A DNA stretch of 64,000 nt from contig CANUEZ040000020.1 of the NCBI GenBank assembly GCA_948099385.1, forward strand, positions 3,938,501-4,002,500. The letters run 5' to 3'. This DNA is from Fasciola hepatica. Its lineage: Eukaryota; Platyhelminthes; Trematoda; Plagiorchiida; Fasciolidae. The notes beneath the pieces are model-generated. The model made no database searches, was not told where the DNA came from, and saw only the letters and a list, made by a program, of their open reading frames with translations. This document shows, one piece after another, positions 23,560 through 35,363 of this stretch. Each line of letters starts with the position of its first letter. Within the stretch, counting starts at the first letter, position 1. The position numbers were made by a program, and so were the translations under genes.

Positions 23560-23720
23560 CCTATGGTTCCAGTTTGTGTAAGACTGATCTAGGATTTCAT
23601 CATTCTGTTATCGACATGCTACCAATACGTGACGCGCGAAAACCTCGTTCTTTGATTTGATTTAAGAATTTCTCAGCTTCTCGACGACTGATTCATAGCT
23701 GTGAAATCCTTTGATGTAGT
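23560..23720 (-). pseudogene. Gypsy gag-like fragment
   Basis: The minus strand gives KNEVFARHVLVA-like then QNDEILDQSYTNW. This resembles the gag stretch of gypsy element 2 near 19000-19170 (KNEIFARHML...SQSLDQLLEL). It is a single short fragment just outside the RTE-A 5' end. Confidence 0.4.
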
Positions 23721-25229
23721 CATAAACATTTGGACATGCTTAATTAGCAAGCGCTCGTAGCTTATCGAGCTGAGGAGATTCAACACTATCCAACAAGAAG
23801 GGCGCATAATAAAGGTCGTTCAATAGGAGTTTTTCAACAAACAGCTGACACACGAGAGCTTTGAACAGAACAGACGGAATGATAATTAGGGGCATTATAA
23901 AGGTATCGTTTTATACTACATGGGCTTTTTCTATTCCACTACTCTCATGCATACGCGTAGAATAATTAACTATGCTGACGACGAACTGAGTTATGGTAGC
24001 TGTTTACCTTTCTCCAGCATTTTCAAAGCCCGCTACGTTTGCATGGGTTGGCAAGAGAAACTCTCAGCTTACGTACGGGTGGATGTTGAAGCAAGCACAC
24101 ACGAGGACGTGATTTATTGCGTTTCATATTTTCAGCCACTGCACCGCGATACGTTCGACGGACAGCGTTTAACGGGATCGCACTAGAATATGGTAAGTTT
24201 AGTGCGCGGTGATATTGTCACTCGCGTGTTGGAGGCGTAACGAGGTGACGGGCCGCTCACTGTTGACCTAGACCAAACTTTCTTAGAATGAGTGTGGTCA
24301 ATCCATCCGAGAGGGTCTCAGTGTTCTGCAATGCAAATGTACCGCCTCACAAGTTGGTAGACCGTGCCTTGCAAGTTGTTGTGGAAGTCGTCTTTCATCA
24401 CGCTGACAGACACATTACTCAATACTCAGACCTTAGTAACTTTCAGATTCAGAAAAAATCTCTTGAACTGTGACAGTGCTGTTCTGGAATAGTCAGTTTC
24501 CAGGCGCTAAGGGCACTTAGTTTGTTTGCTTAAAACAAGCTAGACGCCGTGGAGCTCGAATTTGTCTATTGGCCCATTGTGGTAGAGCCACTGGACGGTA
24601 TCCATTCCCGGAATCTTCGTGCGCTTGGTGACAGTGTTTGTTAGATGAACGTCAGAAGGACAGGTAATATTCATGCTGTAGTCGTATAGAGACCATATGG
24701 TGATACTTTGAGAATCCGAATCCAATGGTATCCTCATATTCTAACAAGCGATACGCATCTACCTCCTGGAGTTGAAGTGCAATTTACTGTTTTATTACGC
24801 CGACGGCTGAGAAATCACGAGGCGCTTCGCTTACCGGGGACACCCTGTCGTGAACAGAACAATATTGTCCATGTTTTTTTCATTTTACTCTTGGTATTAA
24901 GTACACAAAACAAATCATTAGTTCAGTTTAGTTCTTTCAAACATTAACTGCGAAGTTCTGTGCTCTAATTTTGGTTGAAACCTCGCATCATCATCTAGTC
25001 GAGAGCGAAACAAAGAGAAACACGAAGAGCCCACAAACAGAAAGAAAAGTTATGAACACACCGTAATGAACGCGTGCAGACAAACACATAGGCGAGATGA
25101 ATAGTGAATTATATTTTTTATTTATTGCTCACGAAGTGAGTTACGGTGAAAGAGGTAGAACCATAGTTCAAAAACACACTGTAAGAGAAGTTTGTGAGGA
25201 ACGCTCTTATCGAAACCAGGTTTTTTGAT
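23721..25229. other. Unassigned stretch
   Basis: No gene or familiar element. Two short open frames (24288-24473 plus, 24737-24540 minus) show no domain I recognise. The latter contains DTVQWLYHNGPIDKFELHGV and might be a transposon remnant, but I cannot name one. Confidence 0.35.
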
Positions 25230-25510
25230 TCAGTTTTTCAAAAGAGAAAGTTTGTAGGTGGATAGAAACGCAAAAACACCACAGTCCGAAGGAAAAAGAG
25301 GATTGAAAGATTAATGTCTGACATCTGGGGACAGAAACCTAATGAGGATGATGTCTGTTTGTGATCGGGATAGTCTTTGACAAATAATGGGAATAGAAAC
25401 AGCCGACGCAAACTCGGGGGAACAAAAACCAAAATAATAGCGGTAGAATAAGGACGATGAAACAGGTGCTCGGGGGTAGACAAGCGACTGCGAATTGGCT
25501 GTTAAAACCG
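25230..25510 (-). repeat. Jockey/I-like LINE 3' fragment
   Basis: Shares plus-strand landmarks (GCAAACTCGGGGGAACA-like, CAAAATAATAGCGGTA, then GCGACTGCGA) with 26530-26640, the 3' region of the larger LINE that follows. It is a short second copy of that 3' end. Confidence 0.5.
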
Positions 25511-25689
25511 AGTCATCCGTAAATCAGTGGCTTTACGTCGAATCGGTTGAGAATACATAAATAAGGAGACGAGGCTCCCCTCAGGGTCAGAACTGAGCAT
25601 TGTAACAGAGGCACAACGGTGATAATCGATGTTGGTGGTATGATGAGAGGTGAAATAAGAAAGAAAGTAGTGTAGAGTGGCATGGTCGG

Positions 25690-25900
25690 CCATTGATAGT
25701 AAGTAGTATGTAAGCATGTGAACAAAATCCCCTCGGAAGCACACAACCGGTGTCGCGGTTGTTGCCGCTCATCAGGTATGCGTACCCGGTACTCACCTGT
25801 CCAGTCATCTTCATACTTGTGCACTCCGATGTTGTATGTTCACTAGGATCTAATTTGAATCGTCTGGTGTGTGAATGGACACTTTTTATTGAAGAGCCCA
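25690..25900 (-). repeat. Interspersed repeat R1, copy 2
   Basis: The reverse complement of 13166-13350. On the minus strand it reads GGGTACGCATACCTGATGAG then CAACAACCGCGACACCGGTT. The end piece ATTGATAGTAAGTAGTATGT recurs at 25992-26011 next to the (TA)n array. Confidence 0.65.
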
Positions 25901-26010
25901 CAAATGAATCGCAACTGTGATTTCTGTTAGTTATTCATGTCTGGGTCACTGCTAACTTACAAACAACAAGGCTGCATGTGCAAGCGCTCATATTGATAGT
26001 AAGTAGTATG

Positions 26011-26400
<390 letters not shown>

Positions 26401-26449
26401 GTTGTAACGTTTTGTTTTCTCAACGTAAATGTTTTGATGTTGTTTTGTC

Positions 26450-28270
26450 ATTTTTTTCGTCTGAGTGTTATTTTGATATTTTTTTTATTAAACACAAAGT
26501 GATTTACAGTAGGAGGGTAAACCACAGCCAAAAAAAGCCGAGGCAAACTTCGAAGAACAGAAGCCAAAATAGTAGCGGTAAGAAAGAGACAACGAAACAA
26601 CCTCACGACGATGAGTTAGCGACTGCAGATTGGAGATTAGAGAAGGATCGTCGATCAGCGTTGCACCCAATCAAAGAGAAAGAGAGAGAGGAGAGTAGAG
26701 GACGAAACCCCACCACACACGTGACTGCAGTGTTCGAGTGTGGGGTCGATTTAAACTTTGTGCAATAATAGTAGGTGAACTGGAAAAAAGCGTCTGTCGC
26801 GGAGCAGAAAGCCAACTTCGAGCGCAGCACAAGAAGCGAGCTGATATATGAAGATAAACCAGCACAGTGGATAAGTTATGAATAAACCGGTAAGGAACAT
26901 AGATTTTCTAAAATGCAAACATATTGAATCGAAAGATGAGTGCGGAAAGAGCGAATAATGTTTGAGGGAAATTGAAAGAAGGAAAGTCTTAGAGATTTCG
27001 AAGTCAGCGTGATTGTGGGAGCCCCATAAGTAGATGTGTTCGAGGTCGGAATCCATTGATACACTGACAGCACTACGATCATGATCGATATTAGTAATGA
27101 CACGACGGGAGGTGAAGTAAGAAAAGGAACAATGTAGGGTGGCATCATCGGTAAAAGTGTGAATTGGGTTGGTGGTCTTGAAGAAAAGATCACTGATGAG
27201 TAACAGAAAAAGATTGAGCGCGAGTACGAAACCTTAAGGAGCGCCGGTATTCACAGGGAACAAACCCCATCGACTCGGACAGAGATGGTCCGTTTACTGA
27301 GGAAACTTGATGTTTACGATACGAGATCCGGAGGAAACTCGAAAGTTGGCAATTTCGCCAGTAGACCGTACCGGACTCGGTCGAAGGCCTTTGAGATGTC
27401 GACCGAGAAAAAGTGGGATTCTCCGTGGTTATCGAGTGCAGCCGACCAGGAGCGTAAGAAAAGAGCTAACGGGCTACCCGCGGAAGGACGGAACCGGAAG
27501 CCGTATTGATGGTTGCCCAATAGTCTTCATTCAAGGAACTTGCGTAACTGGTCAGAAATAATGGTTTCGAAAACGTTCTGAATTTCAGATGTGGGGGATA
27601 TTGGGCGATAATCGTTGGAGCTGGAAAGGTCGCCGCGTTTGGGAATAGAAAAAATGACGGCGTTTCTGAGTGTTGGGAAGTGGGAGTAGGTGAGCGGCGC
27701 CAGCGCCGGAATGCCGAACATTTCAAGCGAACGGCACGAGCACATGCGCGGTAAAACCATTCAGGAGATTAAGGTTTGCTGGGTTTGGAAAGTGTTGGAT
27801 AAAAACGTGCATACCAATGAATAACAACATCAACAGTGCATACACTGAAAGTAATGCAACAATCGTGCTAAGGATGGGAAGTCAGAAAGTCACCAAAATC
27901 GTCCCAGTTAACTGAGCTGTAGCGCTCAGATATCCGTCTCGAGGTTGGCGAAAGAACGAGGCGATTAAAATGAATGCAGCAAGAAGTAACAGTGGTTCGA
28001 TGAGCCAAGTGGAGAAAGATCGGTGTTATCCGGGAGCAGAGAAGAAGTGGAGATGAGAATAAGATCAAACGTATGGGCTCGGTCACCAGATCGATCGGGG
28101 ATACGTGTGGGGAGGTCAGTTAGTTGATTCCGGCTGATGACCACAGAGGAAATATCGGCCTTACCCGAAAGTCGAAGTGTCAGAAGAGTGCACCAACCAT
28201 TGGACATTGAAGCCTTCTAGGATAGTAACTTGGTAGTTGGGGTCCGCAACAAATAAGTTCTCAGCGTTTC
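26450..28270 (-). mobile_element. Jockey/I-like LINE remnant
   Basis: A minus-strand non-LTR element distinct from the RTE lineages. In element order there is an endonuclease end (28207-27965, with FDLILISTSSLLP then LSPLGSSNHC, matching the SDH-containing end of the domain), a linker, reverse transcriptase (27760-27314, with AVIFSIPKRGDLSS, YRPISPTS, NHQYGFRFRPSAGSP and FFSVDISKAFDRVRY) and palm remnants (27193-26751, with SVYQWIPTSN and STYGAPT). The catalytic Asp-Asp box is not intact where I looked. Frameshifts are common. Assignment to Jockey or I is from motif style only. Confidence 0.65.
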
Positions 28271-28284
28271 GAAGATAGAAAATC

Positions 28285-28700
28285 GAAGGCACAGTCCACG
28301 TGGAGGTCCACAGATGACGTGGTAGTGGGGAATGAGAAAATGTACAGCGAAGTTAGGAAAGGTAGATGCTTCACACCTTCGTGGTTGGGGTCCAAAAGAT
28401 CCGTCAACCAGTTGTCTGGAGACGCTGAAGGATATGGCATTGAACCGTGAACAGTGGCGAGCGTGTTGTCACTTTCTGTCGAATCAGAATGATTGGCCGA
28501 TGTGCGTTTGTACAGTTAGACTGTGTGGTCCGTGTGTTGGCTATTAGGGCGTTGTTTCATTTTCATTCCCGTGTAGGTCCAGTCCCTGTCCATCTTGTAT
28601 ATTCATACCTTCTAATTCAACGTGCAAGATGGTGAGAAAGGCAGTGGTCAGTAGGGCTTGCGCCACTGTTCAACACTGTACGATGATGATGATTATGTTG
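28285..28700 (+). mobile_element. RTE-A 3' fragment
   Basis: A 5'-truncated RTE-A copy. It starts near the GTGGAGGTCCACAGATGACG segment, has LRGWGPKDPSTSCLETLKD at about 28374-28435 and ends ACGATGATGATGATT at about 28680-28695. It is immediately followed by a SINE remnant. Confidence 0.85.
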
Positions 28701-28815
28701 TACACCATTTCAAGTCTCAGAGTCGGAGTGCCGGTCATCTATGGTAGAGCAGTAGGTCTTTGTGGCTAAGGGATTTACCCCTTCAACTACACTCATGCAC
28801 AAGTATGTGAAAAGA
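28700..28815 (+). repeat. SINE remnant (3' part)
   Basis: Matches the SINE body from TTCAAGTCTCA onward, through AGTAGGTCTTTGTGGCTAAG and ACACTCATGCACAAGTATGT, near the tail. The head is lost. Confidence 0.6.
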
Positions 28816-28834
28816 ATCAGTAACGCTGAGGTTA

Positions 28835-29150
28835 GGCGTAGCGATTTTGGATCCGGCGGTCAGCCACCCGGAGAAAGTACTCAGTTTAATCAGATTAAGT
28901 TGGTTGGGACGTGTTAGCATATCCGTACTTATTCAGTGCACACTGTTCTCTGATGGATGGATGATGGATCGAGATGGTTACTCCACATGGCAAAAGGTAT
29001 GAAAGCCCTACCCAAGGGACTTGGTCGAGTAGGCGGTGTTAGGCTTCTCGGTTTGGGTCCACGGGATAAGATCATCGAATGGTTGGAGGCGTCAAGTGAG
29101 ATAGCTGAGTGTCGTGGTCAATGGTGTGGTTTCATTTGAACTCAGCATTC
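28835..29150 (+). repeat. RTE 3' coding remnant
   Basis: The plus strand reads RLRWLGRVSISV-like, then KGMKALPKGLGRVGGVRLLG at about 28990-29050, then a WLEASSEIAECRGQWCGFI end at 29082-29139. It has the same layout as the RTE-C 3' end at 47030-47300 (minus). Confidence 0.6.
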
Positions 29151-29540
29151 ATGTATGTGATGAACTCAGTACCTTCGTCTCATTCATTTTTCCATTATTA
29201 GTTCTCTGATTTCGTTTCGGCAGTATGCTTTAATTCCAAACTGAACAAAGCTCAAATGCTACTAGTTCAACCTTTCTAGCCTCCCGCCTGTGTGTACTCT
29301 ATACATGCATGCATTGAAATTTACCCAATTTGAATAATGGAGTATAAATTCCGACCCAATCACTTCGACACTGAGCCTCACTCATAAGATGCATCATCAG
29401 CACCCGGCCCAAAGGATGCTGCCCCGTCCGCGTTCTGCTTGCTCCTTTGGGTGCATGGGACTGAGGACTGATTCCGAAAAGCGAATCTAGCTATACTGAG
29501 AAATAATTAGGATATAACGTTATAAGTATAAATGTAACAA
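29151..29540. other. Unassigned stretch
   Basis: Nothing recognisable. Confidence 0.35.
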
Positions 29541-29770
29541 AATCTAAGCAAACACGAAGTTGGACAAGAGATACCGTTGCATATTTTCAACACTGAGCGG
29601 GCGAGTCTCACAACCGTACGAAATATTACCCACCTTTGCATTGTACAAAGGACCCTCTGGATAGTCTCGAACTCCACGGCGTGACGCATTTAGCGCAGTT
29701 TTAGCCCTTACTGATCTTGATAAGATTCTTTCAACACGTCCTAATACAGCTCGTGCATTCATGGTTGGTT
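29541..29770 (-). repeat. RTE C-terminal fragment
   Basis: The minus strand gives RGVRDYPEGPLYNAKVGNIS then YGCETRPLSVENMQRYLL, matching the LLYGCETWPL-VED-RRL block of RTE elements. It is flanked by an RTE-B leader fragment of opposite orientation. Confidence 0.5.
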
Positions 29771-29799
29771 CTCTCCGAATACCTCAGTATGGTCGAGTT

Positions 29800-30190
29800 T
29801 GGGTGTCTCAAACTCCGAAGTGGGTAATCTCCTTGAACGTCTCCGGAGATGTCCCCCAATGACCGCCTCTTAAACAGCATCTGTTGAGAAAGTCCTGCAT
29901 TCTGCTTTCTCGTGGCGGAAGTGTTTTCACCAAAGTGTGAGAACAAAGGCGAACACTCAGCGCTCTCCACTGGGTTGACTGGTATTCAGTCTGGTGGTGA
30001 TAGCGAAACCCTGATTCCAAACAAACCCCGGACGGTGTACAAAGCGCACAGCACTGTGCTCACCAGCATCTGTGGCGGAATGGTGTACTGGGCACCCAGG
30101 ATGTCTGGCCTCATCCGAAGGGCGTATGAACTGAGCAATTAGTCACCGGTTTCCGGTGGAATACGGACCCCACTCTTTTTCCCGCTACCT
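29800..30190 (+). repeat. RTE-B leader fragment, inverted relative to 5150-5560
   Basis: Its reverse complement matches 5240-5560. Shared plus-strand landmarks at 5320-5420 are GGAATCAGGGTTT, CAGTCAACCCGGTGGAGAGC and CACACTTTTGTGGAAACACC. The plus strand here reads YWAPRMSGLIRRAYELSN, and RTE-B reads YWAPRMFGLIRRACKLSN on its minus strand. Confidence 0.65.
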
Positions 30191-30372
30191 TCCGGGATAA
30201 GCTTCGGAAAGCTGGACGCTCCGGTTCTGGACCCCTAAGAAAATCATCTGCCTTTGTCTGGGCAACCTAGCAGTATTGCCCCCACAAACAAATCATAGAA
30301 TCAAACTCCATCTACCTCTTCTGCCCTAGTTGCATCATGTTTTGTTGGGCACAGCCTGGAATTAGGTGGGTG

Positions 30373-30507
<135 letters not shown>

Positions 30508-30671
30508 GGTTATGCACTCGAATGATTAAGCAACGAACTTAGAGAAAAGACGGATCCGAAAGAAGACTTTAATCTTCTGACAATGCAAGCACATGTGCTG
30601 AAAAGGGGGAAAACGGAAGCGTTAGTATTCAAAAACGACAATGGCAGACCAACGTCAAAGTAGTTCACGAC
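30508..30671 (-). repeat. LTR of gypsy element 3 (3' LTR)
   Basis: Pairs with 34209-34373. In the element's direction it starts TGTCGTGAACTACTTTG and ends in GCATAACC. The polypurine tract lies just inside it at 30671-30682. Confidence 0.8.
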
Positions 30672-30719
30672 ATTTCCCCCCACTGGATAAATTTCAATAA
30701 AGTATAAAAGGGGTCACTT

Positions 30720-31950
30720 CACGACTTCGTAAATTAAATGGTTTTGTTCGTTTCTGGGCTTCCAGAAGTTGCTGAAGATTTTCTTACTGATCAGGTGATA
30801 GTGCATTTTCGTCTTTGATTCCAGATGTATAATGTGGGCAGTCAGGCGTGTTCAGATGGTTCGGCGGCTGGAAAAGCATATTGATCAGTCGGCTCTTGGT
30901 GTGAGACAACCGAGACGACCGGTTCGGGGCAAGGTACCTCAGAGACGCAGTGTCTTCGTTGCCATTTGATTAACGAATGCGAACGTATTGTGGATTGCAG
31001 CTAAGAAGCTCGACCTCTTCTACCAAGGGGTCGTATTTTGAAGACTAAGTCACTCTTCTATAGGTCATAACCCGGATTTGACAACCAAATAGGGAGGGAG
31101 ATTCCGCTGATAGACTTGCGATCCAAATTAAAAAGGCGCTTATGGGGTGTCTCTTTGGTTGCGGTGCACAACAAAGAGCAAACTGGATCCAAGGCATCCC
31201 AGAGTACGGATTCCCAGTGAAAAATGTCCAGTTGTTGTGATTTCAATGCCGGTGTGATGGCTTTCCATAAGATCCCATGCAACTGATCCACCTGACCGTT
31301 TCCGCATGAGTTGCACGGAGTGATGCTACTGATTGCCACTCCTTTGTCTTGGAAAGATGTCTGAACTTCGGGTGAAATGAAGGCAGTGTCGCCATCGGAG
31401 CGGACATAGGAGGGCATTCCGAGTAAGGAAAACAGTTTGGTAAAGCACTGGATAACCGTGGAAGAAGATAGTTCTGAACGACCAAAGATGAAAGGAAATC
31501 GTGAATATTCGTCGATCATCGTCGGAAGGTACATGTTACGAGAGGTAGATGGTAGGGGGCCTTTAAAGCCAATACCGATTCTTTCAAATGGTTAAGTAGC
31601 TTTCATCAGTCTACCGAACTGTTGTTTGACAAAATGGGGTTTTATTTCTGCACAAATTTCACATTGGTTAACAATTGCTCGAACTTCGTCAACAGAGAAC
31701 GGTAAATTTTTAGAACAGTCAAGATGTAGCATGCGTGTGATACCAGAATGACATAGCGTATCGTGTAAATGTTTTAGATCAACGTGCGATACGGCGAAAT
31801 CACAACTGTCACGAGAGAACGTGTCAGCTGCTTTGTTGTGGACTCCAGGACGATACCGAATGTCATAATGGTAACCGCTTAATCTTGTCATTCTCTGCTT
31901 TGCCCTTATGCAGCCAGTCGTACATAAAGGCGGCTGAGCATTGATCATTG
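30720..31950 (-). pseudogene. Gypsy element 3 integrase
   Basis: The minus strand shows an H2C2 zinc-binding stretch (about 31800-31640, with HDTLCHSGITRMLHL and CEICAEIKPHF), a catalytic core (31534-31058, with TMIDEYSRFPF, VRSDGDTAFISPEV as the second acidic site, and QVDQLHGILWKA) and a C-terminal part (about 31050-30720, with NPQYVRIRLSNGNEDTASLR). CTATKETPHKRLFNLDRKS near 31150 is the same block as in the other two gypsy copies. The third catalytic Glu is not visible: the NGQVERFH-like site reads NGQVDQLH. Confidence 0.75.
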
Positions 31951-33060
31951 ATAAGAGTAAAGTGGTTTCCCAGCGAATAATGCCTCCATTTACTCAGGGC
32001 TTCTACGATGGCACAGGCTTCTTTTTCAATCGCGGAATACCTGTGTTCACTAAAAGACAGAGTGCGTGAAAAGAAAGCAACAGGACGACCATCTTGGTTC
32101 AGTGTAGCCACAGTGGTGATATCTGATGTGGCCGTTTCGACAATCAGGGTGTGACTGTGGTCGATTGTGTACACAGTGGCTCTTTCTAATTCGTTTTTAA
32201 GATTCCGAAAGGCCGTCGTCACATTATCAGGAGTCGGAAATATGCGGTTGTGCACCAGGGGGGGGGGGATTTTACCGGAGAAGTGTGGAATCCAGTTGGC
32301 GTAGTACGCTAGTATTCCCACTATTCTCTTCTGCGTGCGGATATCCCGTAGAGGAGGGAGTTCTCTTGGAGCCTGGAAACGTTCAGGGTACGGTTCGATC
32401 AAGCCTTGAGGAATTTTGTAACCAAGCAGTCTAACTTTTATTGTAGCGATTACACTCTTGCTCTCGTTGAATGTGATACCACGCCTCTTTGCAACATCAA
32501 GGAAGTTTCGCAGGTTTTTATTATCTCCCTCCAAGCCGTGGCCACACACTGTAACGTTGTCCACATAGGCGTATGTGTCTCGTAAGGACTCACCACTTAT
32601 GATGTTATCAATAGTGCGCTGGAAGCAGGCTACTTCATTCGTCACGCCTAACGGTATGCAACAGAACTGGTATAACTTCCCACAGGCTTCGAAGGCAGTG
32701 TACGGTTTTTCATCCTCTCGAATGGGAATTTGATTATAGGCACTCTAATGATCCAGTGTGCTGAAAACAGCGTACTGAGGCACCTCCACGAGTTCGGCTA
32801 TCCGAGGCAGAGGGTAAGCATCAAGGTATCTGAACCGATTAATGGTTTGGCCGTAGTCGACCACCATGTGTTTCGTGTGTCTTTCAGTCGTGGTGAGGGT
32901 TCAATGATATTCTCTAGCAGTCGATCAATTTCGCTTTGAATAAACTTTGTCTGCAACAGAATGACGGCGGGACTTAGTGGGAATAGGTTTACAATTAAGA
33001 GCCAAATTGTTAAACAGGGATGGAATGCCGACTTTTGAAGCAGTAAACATACAAACAGAG
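31863..33060 (-). pseudogene. Gypsy element 3 reverse transcriptase and RNase H
   Basis: The minus strand begins with KSRRHSVADKV and a stretch ending NIIEPS (about 33000-32890). After a small internal loss it continues with the palm. An open frame of 260 codons (32645-31863) starts TNEVACFQRTIDNII, has the catalytic box as AYVDNVTVCG, the connection QKRIVGILAYYANWIPHFSG and the RNase H block PVAFFSRTLSFSEHRYSAIE then EALSKWRHYSLGNHF. The catalytic box reads YVDN instead of YVDD or YIDD, so one metal-binding Asp is Asn. Confidence 0.8.
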
Positions 33061-33099
33061 AACGGCGGTCGATCACCTTCTAGAGGAATAGTCACATTT

Positions 33100-33410
33100 T
33101 GATGCTGACTCAAAAGGTCAATACCGAGGATGGAATCAGTGCACAAATCATCTAAGAGGGGAGATTTAACGGATTTGCAGTGTTTTTGTGTCTAACAGAA
33201 GCGTATATGTGTCCTCGGGTAACACAAGACGGGTTGAAGCCATCGGAATTTTACTAAAGGAAGGCAGCACAGACCAGTTGTGTTGTCCAGCGATATTACT
33301 TGATAAGTAATCTGACAACTCCCTGTATCGACTAATGCCTTCAACGGTACATCGTCAATCAAAAACCGTACTGTAAATTTAGATAAACCGGTGAAAGATG
33401 TTGCAACAAG
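33100..33410 (-). pseudogene. Gypsy element 3 aspartic protease
   Basis: The minus strand reads VPLKALVDTGSCQITY near 33350-33305, where DTGS is the catalytic motif of retropepsins. SILGIDLLSQHQNVTI near 33135-33085 matches the conserved ILGxD end of the domain. A frameshift separates the two. Confidence 0.7.
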
Positions 33411-33419
33411 AAATTAAAC

Positions 33420-34195
33420 GATAGGTTTCAGCGACGACGCAGTGCATTTTGTTTTTGGGATTCGACCGGTAAACCTTGAAATACCCCTTTTCACGCTAGA
33501 GTTGCAAACGACTTCCCGGGCCGGACATTGTGGGCGCGGGAGCCAGACTTTGCCACAAAAGAAGCAGTTGCATTTTTTCCTTGGTTTCCAGCTGTGACTC
33601 ATGAGCACTTGAGGTGAGAGCTGAGATGGCAGTTTCTGTCAGCTCTGATGTGGCGCCGCACGGCCCGGAGGTAGTCGAATCGCAGAGGAGTGTTTGTTGC
33701 TGATCATGCCCCAGCATACGAGCTTCTTCGAAAGCGTGTTGGAGCTCTGCCGTTTGCTTTTCGAGTAGCCGTTGACGGATGATATTAGAGTGTTGCCCTG
33801 TTACGAACGCGTCATTGATAGCCGCGTCTTGGTGTTGGTCAGCAGAAACCGCCTTAAAGTTGCAGTCTTTAGCAAGGCAACGTAATTTCTGTGGGACCCG
33901 ATCTACTGTCTGGCCGGGTTCTTGTTTGGTAGTAGCTAGCAAATGTCGAGAAAATAATTCATTTTTCGGCTCAACGTAAATCGACTCTTCACAACTCAGA
34001 CAATCAACCACATGCTGATACATAAACTGGGAAATGAAGTTCAAAAGAAGTTTCTTTTCGTCGAGATTATGCACGTCAATGAGAGAAGGAAAGTTTGTGA
34101 ATGTTTCTTGCCAATGAATCCATTGTTCAGCGGCCGACGGAAAGTGTGGATCAGCTTCGAAATGTTCCGGATGGAATAGGCGTTCCGTGGATTGT
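33420..34195 (-). pseudogene. Gypsy element 3 gag
   Basis: Minus strand. HFEADPHFPSAAEQWIHWQE lies upstream of 34074, then a long open frame (34074-33496) with NLDEKKLLLNFISQFMYQHV, KNELFSRHLLATTKQEPGQT and HSNIIRQRLLEKQTAELQHA. A zinc-knuckle-like segment CFFCGKVWLPRPQCPAR follows in another frame near 33570-33520. It has Leu where the third ligand (His) is expected. The second knuckle is degraded. No start codon is visible before the LTR. Confidence 0.75.
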
Positions 34196-34208
34196 TAGGA
34201 GATTAAAT

Positions 34209-34372
34209 TGTTATGAACCCAAATGATTGACCAGCGAACTTACAGTGAAGACAGATCCGAAAGAAGGCTTTACTCTCTTAAAAACGCGAGTACATGTGCT
34301 GAAAAAGGGAAAAGCAGAAACGTTAGTGTTAAAAAACGAGAATGGCAGAGCAACATCAGATTAGTTCATGAC

Positions 34373-34373
<1 letters not shown>
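34209..34373 (-). repeat. LTR of gypsy element 3 (5' LTR)
   Basis: Starts TGTTATGAACCCAAATG on the plus strand. It shares GATCCGAAAGAAG, ACATGTGCTGAAAA and AATGGCAGA with 30508-30671. Confidence 0.8.

Positions 34374-34419
<46 letters not shown>
34374..34419. repeat. (TA)n microsatellite, right of gypsy element 3
   Basis: About 46 bp of alternating T and A immediately outside the right LTR. Confidence 0.98.
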
Positions 34420-34420
<1 letters not shown>

Positions 34421-35351
34421 GGACCGCAAAAACATGTGTTGGTATTTTAGTGTTAGGAAAGCTTGACACAGTTGTGCTCCGCCTAAACGTTCGGAATACT
34501 GCCCTTAAGTACTAATAAGTTTGCAGTTGGATTCACGGATTGTTTTTCTTACACACACTTGTTTTCCACAAGTAACGTACGAGAAGAAACAGCCAATAGG
34601 ATTTCCCGTGATATCTGCGCATTCCGTTCCTGATGCACCTTTTGACCATCACAATTCGTAATCCTTATGAAGATGAGCGATACCTAAATGTCCAGTTGTA
34701 AGGCATATCTTTTGGGGCCGGTGCAAGTTGGGATCTGCGGACCCGAGTCTAAATGTAAGGAATTCCGAGGAAATTTAACATTTTATTGTCTGACAAATCA
34801 GGTCGCAATTTGCCATTTGATGAACGCAGTGCACTTTTAATTAGCGACCAATGAGAAAATAATGCTAGTCGTTTTTTATCGCATGGTCCCATATAAATTA
34901 AGTGGAAAGGACATGCCCCGCAGCCTCAAAGACTCACTGCACTATCAGGGATAATTGGCGATCCAATCATGAGACTTGATGAGGTAGAAAACCGTCCACA
35001 TAAGGCCTCGATAAATCAAGCATGGTGACGATCCGGGTAACAGTGGACTGCTGTCTACCACCATTTTCGGTCTTAGATTTTTAAATAGGTCGTTTTTAAT
35101 TATGGCGCTTTGGTCTCTAGCCAACATAAACGATTAACTTAGCTCACATTGAAACGCGATCGGATTCAATGCTAGTAACTCAATATGATTGATACGATTG
35201 ATCCGTTGGTTACAAAACCATGAAACGTTAAATGGGAGGTCGTCATAAAGATGCTGGTGACCATGATAATGAGTTTGGGCTGCGAATTAATTGTTTGCAC
35301 TGCCTCATATTGTGCGTTGATCACTGTCTATCTCATAACCTTCATTTTCAG
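34420..35351. other. Gene-upstream region with a SINE remnant
   Basis: No coding sequence recognised. Positions about 34885-35075 are a decayed minus-strand SINE piece (GGACATGCCCCGCAGCC, GGGATAATTGGCGATCCAAT-like, then AACAGTGGACTGCTGTCTAC). The rest should include the EMSY promoter, but no clear promoter motif stands out. Confidence 0.45.
35340..35351 (+). promoter_or_regulatory. Splice acceptor just before the EMSY start codon
   Basis: TTCATTTTCAG ends at 35351, only 12 bases before the ATG at 35364. It is either the acceptor of a 5' UTR intron or a trans-splicing acceptor for a spliced leader, which flatworms are known to use. The sequence alone cannot tell these apart. Confidence 0.6.
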
Positions 35352-35363
35352 GTATGATCTAGC

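Larger units (their letters stand above)
30508..34373 (-). mobile_element. Ty3/gypsy element 3 with two LTRs
   Basis: The best-preserved LTR element in the window. The minus-strand order is LTR (34373-34209), gag, protease, reverse transcriptase, RNase H, integrase, a polypurine tract GGGGGGAAATG (complement of about 30671-30682) and LTR (30671-30508). Gag-pol domains are listed separately. The order RT, RNase H, integrase is that of Ty3/gypsy, and the zinc-knuckle form CxxCGK resembles Mag-type elements. The LTRs are about 165 bp and differ at roughly one base in five by eye, so the insertion is old. Both outer ends touch (TA)n arrays. Frameshifts make it inactive. Confidence 0.88.
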
